Positions 1-8,492 are shown, numbered from the stretch's first letter. The stretch: DNA of 45,520 nucleotides from Desulfobacterales bacterium (GCA_013375375.1 JABXJX010000008.1:1-45520); one strand, 5' to 3'. The notes: generated by a model not told the origin, from the sequence alone. Numbers and translations are program-made.

Positions 1-69
1 AATCTTTTATCTTTACCATTTTGGTTGGCTTTTTTGGGTGCCACGTGTCTTTCATGACAATAAAAACAT

Positions 70-269
70 GGGGGTCAAACCTACACATTTGACAAAACGA
101 GTGTTTTCAATGTGTTCGTAATAAGCTTTCCAAACTTCTTATCGTTCTTTTGCTTTAACTGGATTCTTCGACTCGCCTGGGTTACCCCTGATTCGCTCAC
201 ACCAAACCGTTTTCCGATTTCCCTTAATTTTTTGCCGCTATAGCGGTGGCACATAAGGCAAGGGGGCAA
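70..269 (-). pseudogene. C-terminal remnant of a RAYT/IS200-like transposase (DnaA-like HTH tail)
   Basis: 62-aa ORF with RYSGKKLREIGKRFGVSESGVTQASRRIQLKQKNDKKFGKLI, typical of the C-terminal HTH of REP-associated Y1 transposases. The catalytic HUH/Tyr part is absent. The ORF is followed by AGGTTTGACCCCC (plus-strand gggggtcaaacct, 70-82). Confidence 0.65.
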
Positions 270-338
270 GGGGTCAAGTCTGCTCTTGGCTCATTTAAAA
301 TTATAGCAAGAGTCAAGAGCAGACTTGACCCCTTGCCC
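264..338. repeat. GGGGTCAA-type hairpin element H1
   Basis: Perfect 25-bp inverted repeat gggcaaggggtcaagtctgctcttg (264-288) / caagagcagacttgaccccttgccc (314-338) with a 25-nt loop. Confidence 0.9.
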
Positions 339-350
339 TTAAAAAAAAAT

Positions 351-418
351 ATAACGCTCAGCTTGAGGGGCGTGGGTGGAGCGCCAGCGTAACCCGCGTC
401 CCTCTCAAAGCTGTTGTT
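351..418 (-). other. attC site (integron cassette recombination site)
   Basis: Minus strand AACAACAGCTTTGAGAGGGACGCGGGTTACGCTGGCGCTCCACCCACGCCCCTCAAGCTGAGCGTTAT: AAC...GTTAT ends, imperfect palindrome, GGCGCTCCAC-type centre. It overlaps the stop of the upstream cassette gene. Confidence 0.85.
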
Positions 419-1031
419 CGGGGGTGTTTTTTTTATCCATATGTTTCAATAACTCATTCATAGCGACATATTGCTGCATGCCTTTAATCCATGCTAACAA
501 TATCAAAGCTATTGCTGCAAACAGAAAATACGATGAAATGATCCATACAATAAGACATTCTTTTTTTATGAAGCATGCAACAAGAAGAATTATTGAAGCA
601 ATAAGCCAATTTGAACCCACTGCAGAGCCTATATGTTTTAGGGCTATTATCCTTTCAAAATCTTTTAATTCATCTTCCTTGTAAAATTTGAGCAATTTGA
701 TTCTTTCAGATGTGTATTCAAAATCATTTGGTTCCTTAAATTCCGACTTTGTAAATCTTCTATATAAAAACTTCAATAAGGTATTTGGGTTCTTGATTCT
801 GCCTGTAGTAAGCATCGGGCTTAAAGAAAGAACCTCTTGATTTATATATCCCGAAACATATGCTATTCCCAAGGTAAATATAGTAAGCACTGTGTTTTTC
901 GATAGTCGCTCAATGTCATCAAATCCAAATCCTAATGCAAAGGTAATCGAAAGTAGAAATGAGGCACCTCCAATTACATACATTAAGTCTCTGCTAAGAA
1001 ATTTACCAAGTCCTTTTATAATTTCATTCAT
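405..1031 (-). CDS. Cassette-borne multi-TM membrane protein of unknown function
   Basis: 208-aa ORF with several hydrophobic segments, followed immediately by an attC; the final Gln-Gln-Leu-stop codons lie inside the attC. Confidence 0.8.
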   Translation of the reverse strand: MNEIIKGLGKFLSRDLMYVIGGASFLLSITFALGFGFDDIERLSKNTVLTIFTLGIAYVSGYINQEVLSLSPMLTTGRIKNPNTLLKFLYRRFTKSEFKEPNDFEYTSERIKLLKFYKEDELKDFERIIALKHIGSAVGSNWLIASIILLVACFIKKECLIVWIISSYFLFAAIALILLAWIKGMQQYVAMNELLKHMDKKNTPEQQL

Positions 1032-1040
1032 CTACTTTCA

Positions 1041-1107
1041 CCAAACGCCCCGGCTCAGAGGTGCTGGACACGAAGTGGCCAGCATCCTTTTGCAGCCGTT
1101 TGTTATG
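1041..1107 (-). other. attC site
   Basis: Minus strand CATAACAAACGGCTGCAAAAGGATGCTGGCCACTTCGTGTCCAGCACCTCTGAGCCGGGGCGTTTGG: AAC...GTTTGG ends and an imperfect palindrome, between two minus-strand ORFs. Confidence 0.75.
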
Positions 1108-1148
1108 ATTTTTTTAGCTACAATAATATCTGGTTATTTTTTATTCCA

Positions 1149-2144
1149 TCATTTGTTAATGATTTTTTGATTCGCTACAGCCTGCTGATGGGATTTTATC
1201 TTATCTTCCCAGACGAACCAATCGAATTCTTGGTATAGTTCATCAAATAATACATTCGCCCAAGTTTTGTATATCTGCACCGAGGGATTCCATGTTCTGT
1301 ACCAGGGAAAATTGGCTGTGCATTTCATTCTCAAACCAATATTCTTGTAGTTTTGAAATGCAGGATCATTCGCTTCGATAAATTCCCGCTCTGGATCAGT
1401 CATCCCAATGTAATGCCCAACATTCCCCAAGCCGAACATTTGAGCACGATAAGTCATCTCAATCCTAATATCAAAATTGAAAGGCTTGTAGAGCCTGATT
1501 TCTGAAGGCCAAAACGGACCCTCCCCTTGGGTATATTGAATCCTCGTGTTCTTGGGCAAAGCAAGACCCCAAGAGAAGCTGATTATGTCATCAAAGAACA
1601 TGTTTTCTTTAAGTGAAGTCGGCATGCTATCCTTGGTGTAGGTTGCGATGTCATTTTTCACGGATTCCTTGCTTTCCAGTTCGCCCCCACCAGAAAAGAA
1701 AGTCGCTCCCGGTAATTCCAACGTCTCTTTCTTTACGTACCACGCTCTATTGTAATGCAAGAAGAGATGCTCTATTACGGCCATTACTTGCATATCGACA
1801 ATTGCTTTTTTATTCTCAAAGAAATCAAGCTCAGACTTCTCTTCTGATTCTGACAACCTTCTCTTGTAGCCGCTAAACATTGCCCCTCGTTTCATATAGT
1901 GTTGGGACAATACTGGCTTCCCAATGAAAAAAAGAAAGGAGTTCTCTTCCTTAGTCACAAAATATACTGGCGTGATTAATTTCTTGATTGGCTGGTCGTT
2001 GGTTACGAAGAGCAGAGCTACAATTATGACACCAAATGAAACGATTGTAGCTTCCCATATTTTCGGGGAACTCCTATTCTGATAAAGTAAAAACACCAGA
2101 ATAAATCCGATTCCAAAGAGTGCGAGTGACAATATTTTTGACAT
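1149..2144 (-). CDS. Cassette-borne membrane-anchored protein of unknown function
   Basis: 331-aa ORF with two N-terminal hydrophobic helices and a soluble domain, followed by an attC. Confidence 0.8.
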   Translation of the reverse strand: MSKILSLALFGIGFILVFLLYQNRSSPKIWEATIVSFGVIIVALLFVTNDQPIKKLITPVYFVTKEENSFLFFIGKPVLSQHYMKRGAMFSGYKRRLSESEEKSELDFFENKKAIVDMQVMAVIEHLFLHYNRAWYVKKETLELPGATFFSGGGELESKESVKNDIATYTKDSMPTSLKENMFFDDIISFSWGLALPKNTRIQYTQGEGPFWPSEIRLYKPFNFDIRIEMTYRAQMFGLGNVGHYIGMTDPEREFIEANDPAFQNYKNIGLRMKCTANFPWYRTWNPSVQIYKTWANVLFDELYQEFDWFVWEDKIKSHQQAVANQKIINK

Positions 2145-2261
2145 AATATATTACTCTCGATTTTGAATATGGATAAACAGAGCTTCACCTGACTCATGAA
2201 CAAGACCTGACACCATCCCACTCCTGGGATGACATGAGGGCAAAGATAAGATTTTTAATCA

Positions 2262-2370
2262 TAACCATTAAGTGTAAAGAACTAATTCAATGATATTAGC
2301 TATTCTTGAGTTAAACTTTGATTTATTTCATATGATGATATATCATAATCATTTATGAAAAAGCAATAAG
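2262..2370 (-). other. Integron head: attI-like core and cassette leader, with the first codons of a truncated divergent intI
   Basis: Plus strand cataaccattaagtgtaaagaactaattcaatgatattagctat...gatatatcataatcatttatgaaaaagcaa is closely similar to 25110-25215. The minus strand has a TTTACACTTAATGGTTATG core, and the plus strand has ATG AAA AAG CAA TAA at 2355. Confidence 0.6.
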
Positions 2371-2386
2371 TGGGCCTGGGGGGCCT

Positions 2387-2455
2387 GGGGTCAAACCTTG
2401 AATTGTGATTAAGAATTGACGCCTCCGATTAAAGCACAAATCAAGGTTTGACCCC
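2387..2455. repeat. GGGGTCAAACCTTG hairpin element H2
   Basis: Inverted repeat ggggtcaaaccttga(attgtg) 2387-2407 / (cacaaa)tcaaggtttgacccc 2435-2455. Confidence 0.85.
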
Positions 2456-3646
2456 ATCTCTTGCCTTAAAGGTGACCTCAAAGCTTAAAGGCTTTTTATC
2501 TCGCAACACTTCTATGATCCCTCTTTCACCCGGTTTCTTTAAGCCGATTAAGTAGGTGAGATCGAACCTTGTTTCAATTGGCTCTCCGTCCATAGCTGTT
2601 ATTATATCGTTTTTCTGTAATCCCACTTCTTCTGCCGTTGAGTTCTTGAGAGTTCCCAGTACCTTTACTCCGTCGTCAGTATCTCGAATCATGACTCCAA
2701 GATATACCCTTTGATCATCGAGATCCTGGTAGCTGACAATCCAGGCAAAATCTCCGGATTGTAAAGGAATTTCAGGCGGGGTGACGGCCATTAATTTGTG
2801 CTTTTTTTCCGGGGGGACATGAACCGTCATGGGAAGAACAATGGCATAGGGTAACGGAATGCGCCGAAATACCCGACGCGGAATACCGAAACCATATTGA
2901 ATATGATGGCTACCTGCAAAGATCAACATTTGCTTATCTTGACCATGTTCGCCTTGAAGATATTCGGCTATGCTCTCGGCCATGGATTCATCCCATAATA
3001 CCTGGACCCTATAAAAAGACTCAAAACTTTGCCCGCCCATCGGATGCTTACCAAAGACAGCCTTGATGTGAGCCCGGTGGTAGGGATCTTGAAAGTCCAT
3101 CTGTGGGAACTCTTCTTCATTATCTTTGGGCTGATCAGCGGATTCAGCCTTTTTGACTCTTTCCAGCCAGTCGCCAGGTGCGCGAAGGGCTATGAGAGGT
3201 ATTTTGTTCTCTCGGATATAATGCAGGATAGATCTATAATATTGAAAATCATTACTCCAGTTTTTCAGCCATATCTTCACGAAATCCTTTTCGTCTATTT
3301 TTCCGGATGTCCACTGATCAGCAGATTCCTGTGAAGACCTTTTTAGCATTTCAATGCCGACAGCTATTTTCTTGGGATGGCGTTTTGTAAGTGCCTTTAG
3401 AATTTCCATCTGTACCTTATGGCTATTGATATTGTCATGGACTTCACCCACATAAATTATTCTTGTTCCGGTTAACATATTTATCAATTGTTCCTTGGTT
3501 ATCTTGACTCCGGTAGGAATATGGATGATATCACCTTCTTTAAGAGAGGAGAGTTCCCTATAGGGTGATTGCCAGTTAAGCTTATGGCCGGCACAACCCA
3601 TTAAAAAGACGCAAAAGATTGTCCACATAATTTTTCTCTGCATCAT
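2441..3646 (-). CDS. ChaN/Tiki-like haem-uptake-family lipoprotein with C-terminal PDZ domain
   Basis: Lipobox LMGCAG; GTRIIYVGEVHDNINSHKVQMEIL and GIEML motifs typical of ChaN-like proteins; PDZ-like GVKVLGTLKNSTAEEVGLQKNDIITAMDGEPI. Confidence 0.8.
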   Translation of the reverse strand: MMQRKIMWTIFCVFLMGCAGHKLNWQSPYRELSSLKEGDIIHIPTGVKITKEQLINMLTGTRIIYVGEVHDNINSHKVQMEILKALTKRHPKKIAVGIEMLKRSSQESADQWTSGKIDEKDFVKIWLKNWSNDFQYYRSILHYIRENKIPLIALRAPGDWLERVKKAESADQPKDNEEEFPQMDFQDPYHRAHIKAVFGKHPMGGQSFESFYRVQVLWDESMAESIAEYLQGEHGQDKQMLIFAGSHHIQYGFGIPRRVFRRIPLPYAIVLPMTVHVPPEKKHKLMAVTPPEIPLQSGDFAWIVSYQDLDDQRVYLGVMIRDTDDGVKVLGTLKNSTAEEVGLQKNDIITAMDGEPIETRFDLTYLIGLKKPGERGIIEVLRDKKPLSFEVTFKARDGVKP

Positions 3647-3939
3647 TTCTAATAACCTACCTTTTGAGGCCCCCCACAGTCCACTCGGGGCGGACAGGGA
3701 ATCCTCGACTATGAAGAATTTTTAAAAGTAGTGTACTATCATATAATTTGTCCTGCAATAATAGAAAAATTGGTAAAATGATAGGGATAAGTAAAACGAA
3801 TACCCCCAAAAATAAAATGGCCATAACCTTTCAGGGGGTAGCATGCTTCTTTTCACTCTGCTAAGTCATGGAAAAACAGAGGGTTTCCGTCAGGCCGTTC
3901 CAAGAAACATCCTAACCTTGAACGATCACAAAATACCCC

Positions 3940-3966
3940 TCAAGTTTTTGATGAAAATACCGAAAA
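3940..3966 (+). promoter_or_regulatory. Putative sigma28 (FliA) promoter
   Basis: TCAAGTTT (3940-3947), an 11-nt spacer, then ACCGAAAA (3959-3966); compare consensus TAAAGTTT-N11-GCCGATAA. Confidence 0.6.
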
Positions 3967-3984
3967 ATAGTATATGAGAGATTG

Positions 3985-4077
3985 TGCGTTGAGGGGCAAA
4001 CTTGCCAAAAGGTAGGGACGCAAAGCTTCCGGCCTAAGTTCCGATTTATCGGAATAAGGCAGCGGGGTTGCAAGACG
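3985..4077 (+). ncRNA. Cyclic di-GMP-I riboswitch (GEMM cis-regulatory element)
   Basis: gaggGGCAAACttgccaaaaggtaGGGACGCAAAGCttCCGGCCTAAgttccgatttatcggaataaggcAGCGGGGTTgc matches the GEMM-I conserved core. The stems CUUGCC-AAAA-GGUAGG and UUCCGAU-uu-AUCGGAA both fold. Confidence 0.92.
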
Positions 4078-4086
4078 AAGACAAGC

Positions 4087-4125
4087 AAAAGCCCGCTTTT
4101 GCCTTTCCGGAGCGGGCTTTTATTT
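4087..4125 (+). terminator. Intrinsic terminator, likely the riboswitch expression platform
   Basis: AAAAGCCCGCT (4087-4097) / AGCGGGCTTTT (4111-4121) followed by ATTT, between the GEMM aptamer and the start codon. Confidence 0.8.
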
Positions 4126-4142
4126 CCCAGTGGAGGTGCATG

Positions 4143-5417
4143 ATGCAAATTACCGGCTCCTACAATAATTACGTGAACATGACGAATCTTCTCGCACCAT
4201 TAGGAGCAAGGGGTTCGGCAGATTTAGTCATGCAGGTCTTTTCGTCTGCTGTGGGGAATCTCCAAGACAAGATCAACCAGCAAATATTCTCTGAGGAGTC
4301 TGATGCCGCCATTAAAGAACTTTACAATGAAGTTTCGGATCTGGCCGGCCGGGCTGAAAAATTGACACTAACTTATTTTAATTCCGTCTTTTTTGACCGC
4401 ACACCTACATCCTCGGACTCCAACGTATTGACTGCTACGGCAGTCGACGCCTTTTCTCTCGATTCCGGAGCGGCTGAGGCCACCTATAACATTTCGGTTA
4501 ACCAACTGGCGCTGGCCCAGGAAAACACAGGATTTGAGTTAAATGCAGCCGATCCGAGCGTGGTTAATCCGGGAATCAATACATTCAACATTAACATCAA
4601 CGGCCAGGACCATGAACTCGGCATTGATGTGGTGGATGGTGATACCAACGAGGTCGTACTCCAAAAAATAGTGGCGGCCATCAATGATGCCGGTTTAGGG
4701 GTGACCGGGGAGGTAACTGCCGGCAGTTTAGAGGGGACTCAACAGTTGGTCATCACGGCTGATCAAACAGGCACGGCCGGTTCTTTCACCCTGTCAGACG
4801 TATCTGGTAATGCGGTGACCGTGACAGGCACTGCTACCGTGTCAACTGTAGCTCAAGATGCTGCATATACGGTTGATGGAACCGGCTATACATCTGAAAC
4901 TAATACCATCTATCTGGATAGCGGACTCGTTACAGTCAATCTAAAAGGAGCGGGGGAATCGATCTTGACGGTGGCCCCGGATCAGAACGAGGTCGAAAAC
5001 GCCATAACCGCCTTTGTTTCAGCAGTGAATTCCATTATAGATTTTCTGGAAACCAATTGTGACTACATCGAGGACGAGGTTCTGTCGTCCGTGAATTCTT
5101 TTGTCACCGAGCACAAGAGCGAACTGGAGTCTTTCGGTGTCACCATAGAAGAAGATGGAAAGCTTGTGGTAGATACCTACAATCTGGCTACGGCCGTGAA
5201 CGACGACCTTTCAGGTATTAAAGACGCTTTTGCCGGGTTCGACGGATTGGCCGTACAGGTCAAAAACTATACCGCCCGCATATCGACCGACTCTCCTCTC
5301 AATTATGCCAAGGAAGCCGAGGGTATGAGTAAGGATTTCGTTGATTACCTCTACGGTACTTCAGCGACGATGCTGGAAAAAATCCTCCAGGGGATGCTAC
5401 TCGATACCTTTGTGTAA
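4143..5417 (+). CDS. FliD-like flagellar hook-associated/cap protein
   Basis: YNISVNQLALAQENTGF (FliD N-like) and LQKIVAAINDAGLGVTGEVTAG...LVITADQTG (flagellin hook IN-like). GGAGG at 4132-4136 places the start at 4140/4143, not 4068; the first 24 track residues translate the terminator. Confidence 0.7.
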   Translation: MQITGSYNNYVNMTNLLAPLGARGSADLVMQVFSSAVGNLQDKINQQIFSEESDAAIKELYNEVSDLAGRAEKLTLTYFNSVFFDRTPTSSDSNVLTATAVDAFSLDSGAAEATYNISVNQLALAQENTGFELNAADPSVVNPGINTFNININGQDHELGIDVVDGDTNEVVLQKIVAAINDAGLGVTGEVTAGSLEGTQQLVITADQTGTAGSFTLSDVSGNAVTVTGTATVSTVAQDAAYTVDGTGYTSETNTIYLDSGLVTVNLKGAGESILTVAPDQNEVENAITAFVSAVNSIIDFLETNCDYIEDEVLSSVNSFVTEHKSELESFGVTIEEDGKLVVDTYNLATAVNDDLSGIKDAFAGFDGLAVQVKNYTARISTDSPLNYAKEAEGMSKDFVDYLYGTSATMLEKILQGMLLDTFV

Positions 5418-5442
5418 TCCCGGATTATTAAAGTCACTCTCT

Positions 5443-6207
5443 TTATAATTCAAAGACGGCCGTCACGGGAAAGTGATCTGAAGGATAGATCCCGTCCACC
5501 TGCCCTTGCAGTACCTCACACCCTCTAAGGCGGAGATTCCCCCTGTACAGGATCCAGTCGATGTAACCGCCGGCGGGCTTTCCGGTGAATCGATGTAGTG
5601 TGCCGGGGTACGGCATCTTAAAGGTTTCATTAAAATCCAAGCCGTTTTTTCCATCGACCTCTTTCCCCGTAAGCCATTGATAACAAAGGCTTACGGGTGT
5701 GGCGTTAAAATCGCCTGTTAGAATAGTTGGAATCTCATTGTCATATGCCGCCAATTGTTCTTTGATCACCCCTGCAGCCCCCATATGAGCGGGGGTCTCA
5801 AAATCAAAATGGGTGTCAATACAAATCAATGGTTGATTGTTGAGATGAAAAAGCCCGAGGGTAGCCTGTCTTGGATAACAGCTTCCAAAAGACCGGCTCG
5901 GGATATGGGGTGTTTGACTCAAGAAAAAGTGGAGATTATCATTACAAACAATCGTTTTTCTATAAAACAGAATATTGTCTTGCCAGAATTTAGGGGCAGG
6001 GCGCCGTCTCCCTATATAGCTATATTCAGATAGGTTCTCGGCCAGAAAATCGATCTGGAAAGGATTGGCTTCTTGTGTGGCAATAAAATCGGGGCTTTGT
6101 CTCTTTAAAACCTTCACCACACTTGCCTTGCGATAGTCCCACGCATTGGGACCATCATCAGCAAGACCAAACCGCAGATTAAGTGATAACACCGACACTC
6201 TCTTCAT
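5443..6207 (-). CDS. Endonuclease/exonuclease/phosphatase (EEP) family protein
   Basis: SLNLRFG, ATQEANPFQ, TGDFNATP and SDHFPVTA motifs. Likely start is MKRVSVLS at 6207; the upstream extension is repetitive. Confidence 0.85.
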   Translation of the reverse strand: MKRVSVLSLNLRFGLADDGPNAWDYRKASVVKVLKRQSPDFIATQEANPFQIDFLAENLSEYSYIGRRRPAPKFWQDNILFYRKTIVCNDNLHFFLSQTPHIPSRSFGSCYPRQATLGLFHLNNQPLICIDTHFDFETPAHMGAAGVIKEQLAAYDNEIPTILTGDFNATPVSLCYQWLTGKEVDGKNGLDFNETFKMPYPGTLHRFTGKPAGGYIDWILYRGNLRLRGCEVLQGQVDGIYPSDHFPVTAVFEL

Positions 6208-6297
6208 TATTCGGCCCAAGACATAGTGTTTGTTGTGTTTGCACCGTTTATTGTGTTTTAACCCAAGAAACCCAAGAAACACAACCAACTCAAAAAA

Positions 6298-6906
6298 CTA
6301 CTTAGCATAGAGTAAAGGGAGGTATTTTGTTACGTCCGAGTTTGTTGCTTTGAAGTTTTCAAATGTTATATCGCTGAAACCGAGGCCCTCTTCACGCTGA
6401 AGGATTTCAAAAATCTCCAGGTAATTCAGCAATACCCTTTCTTCCCACTTCAGGTCGAGTCGATCTGCTATATCGCGGATATGAGATTTTTGTCCCTCGA
6501 TCTCCAGAAATATGCCATACGGCATTGTGTCTATAAGGAGGTTCGTACTATTAAGAACAAATGTCTCCCGCCATTTCTCATAGGCCTGCTCCGGGTGAAA
6601 CCCCAGGCCTTTTAAAATGGAGTGGCAGATGTGAAAATCGTCCACTTCTACCTCCAACTCTCGGTGTATTTTAAATTGAGTATCAGGGTTGGGGAGGGTT
6701 GACTTAAAGGTTAGCAGGATTCGGTCATTTTTCCGGAGTCTTAATAGGATACCTTGTTTCTTGAGACTCTTTGATACATCTTCAAATCTGACATTGGTCT
6801 CAAATACTCTGCCACAGTGTGTGGCGCCCATAGCGAGTATGCTGTCTCGCAGTGGCTTGATTGCAGGAATGTGAAACTTCACCTCAATTTCGAGTGGATC
6901 GTGCAT
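6298..6906 (-). CDS. CYTH-domain protein (class IV adenylate cyclase/thiamine triphosphatase-like)
   Basis: EIEVKFHI at the N-terminus; LLRLRKND, ELEVEVDD, KWRETF, IDTMPYGIFLEIEG. Confidence 0.85.
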   Translation of the reverse strand: MHDPLEIEVKFHIPAIKPLRDSILAMGATHCGRVFETNVRFEDVSKSLKKQGILLRLRKNDRILLTFKSTLPNPDTQFKIHRELEVEVDDFHICHSILKGLGFHPEQAYEKWRETFVLNSTNLLIDTMPYGIFLEIEGQKSHIRDIADRLDLKWEERVLLNYLEIFEILQREEGLGFSDITFENFKATNSDVTKYLPLLYAK

Positions 6907-7074
6907 AACGTCTTGGAATTTCTATTTGCCTACGCTTGTCCGTCTCCCTCTAAGCTTTGCAACATATTGGAAATAGGGTAAAATGTCAAACAAAATAATT
7001 GCTACATCCGGAATAATACACAATTTATAACCGGCTCGGCATTATCAGAACCTGTTCGCTCATTATTTTTTTAC

Positions 7075-7103
7075 TTGACACAGAATTGGGGGGGTAATAG
7101 ATA
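7075..7103 (+). promoter_or_regulatory. Sigma70-type promoter of rplM-rpsI
   Basis: TTGACA (7075-7080), 17-nt spacer, TAGATA (7098-7103). Confidence 0.6.
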
Positions 7104-7152
7104 TTTCAAGTTTTAGAAAGTCAAAAGATTAAGGATGCGAAAAGATTGAGAC

Positions 7153-7581
7153 ATGAAAACGTATAGTGCGAAGCCAACAGAAGTAGAGAGAAAATGGTAC
7201 GTTGTGGATGCCAGCGAGTGTGTTCTAGGCAGACTGGCCAGTTTTGTTGCTAACCGCCTCAGGGGAAAGCATAAACCTATATATACACCGCACATTGACA
7301 CTGGCGACCACATTATTGTGGTAAACGCAAATAAAGTGGCATTAACCGGCAAAAAATGGGATGAAAAGTTCTATTATCGCCATAGTGGTTATATGGGTGG
7401 GCTTAAATCGATGACTGCCAGGGAACTTTTGCAAAAGCGACCTGGTGATTTAGTGGTTCATGCGGTTAGGGGGATGCTTCCCAAGAACAGGCTTGGACGC
7501 AAGATGTTGAAAAAACTGAAGGTTTATGCTGGACCAGAGCACCCGCATGTGGCACAGGATCCTGAAAGACTGCAACCCTAA
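7153..7581 (+). CDS. rplM: 50S ribosomal protein L13
   Basis: [16 protein letters not shown]...[24 protein letters not shown]...[29 protein letters not shown]. Confidence 0.98.
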   Translation: MKTYSAKPTEVERKWYVVDASECVLGRLASFVANRLRGKHKPIYTPHIDTGDHIIVVNANKVALTGKKWDEKFYYRHSGYMGGLKSMTARELLQKRPGDLVVHAVRGMLPKNRLGRKMLKKLKVYAGPEHPHVAQDPERLQP

Positions 7582-7594
7582 GTGGGAGTATCTC

Positions 7595-7984
7595 ATGGTA
7601 GAATCTTATTACGGTACTGGAAAACGGAAGGCCGCTGTAGCCAGAACTTGGCTCAAGCTCGGACAAGGTATCATTACCATTAACAATCGAACCATCGAAG
7701 ATTATTTTGGCAGGGAGACTGCCAAGATGATCGTGGAACAGCCCTTTGTCCTGACGGATACCTATGGCAGCTTTGACGTGAAAGTCAATGTCGCCGGCGG
7801 AGGTATTTCAGGGCAGGCAGCTGCCATTCGTCATGGTATTGCGAAGGCTTTGCTTCAGTTCAAGCCGGAGTTTAGGCAAATACTGAAGAAGGCGGGCCTT
7901 GTCAGGCGTGATTCCAGGATAAAAGAGAGGAAGAAATACGGGCAAAAAGGAGCGCGTGCTCGTTTCCAGTATTCAAAGCGATAG
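7595..7984 (+). CDS. rpsI: 30S ribosomal protein S9
   Basis: [16 protein letters not shown]...[20 protein letters not shown]...[25 protein letters not shown]. Start corrected to 7595. Confidence 0.98.
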   Translation: MVESYYGTGKRKAAVARTWLKLGQGIITINNRTIEDYFGRETAKMIVEQPFVLTDTYGSFDVKVNVAGGGISGQAAAIRHGIAKALLQFKPEFRQILKKAGLVRRDSRIKERKKYGQKGARARFQYSKR

Positions 7985-8054
7985 GCGGCTGGTCATTTAC
8001 AATCTGAGAGTTCCGCAAAGCTCTCAATAAACACTAACAAGGGGTGAATTGATT

Positions 8055-8273
8055 ATGGTTAAAGAAGAGGCCATCGAGGTACAGGGCAAGGTAATTCAGG
8101 ACTTGTCGCATGGCAACTATAAGGTGGAATTGGAGAATAAGCATCAGATAATGGCCCACCCCTGTGGGAAGATGCGTAAGTACTCTATCAAAATCCTGCC
8201 CGGAGACCTTGTAACTGTAGAGCTCTCGCCGTATGACTTGTCTCGGGGGAGAATTACATATCGATTTAAGTAA
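8055..8273 (+). CDS. infA: Translation initiation factor IF-1
   Basis: [17 protein letters not shown]...[38 protein letters not shown]. Confidence 0.95.
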   Translation: MVKEEAIEVQGKVIQDLSHGNYKVELENKHQIMAHPCGKMRKYSIKILPGDLVTVELSPYDLSRGRITYRFK

Positions 8274-8492
8274 AAGAGACGAGGGCCGACTTTTGGCCAT
8301 GTCTTTGCTTGCCGGTTTTTCTCCGATCTTCAAATTTCTCTCCTGTCCGCAGTCAGATCCACACCGTAAGGCATAACCTTAATCTCACATACTAATGAGA
8401 AAGTTTTGTACCCGACATTTGGCTTGGGCTCATGATGTCTTTTCTTTTGTTCCGAGTCTTACGGGCTGGTATTTTTAGCGCCTATTTTTGAT

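Noticed and set aside
4087-4125. Palindrome as another mobile hairpin
   Set aside because: Short GC-rich stem with a T-rich tail directly after a riboswitch fits an intrinsic terminator and shares no GGGGTCAA motif.
3912-4148. 78-aa minus-strand ORF
   Set aside because: It lies across the sigma28 promoter, riboswitch and terminator and has no protein-like features.
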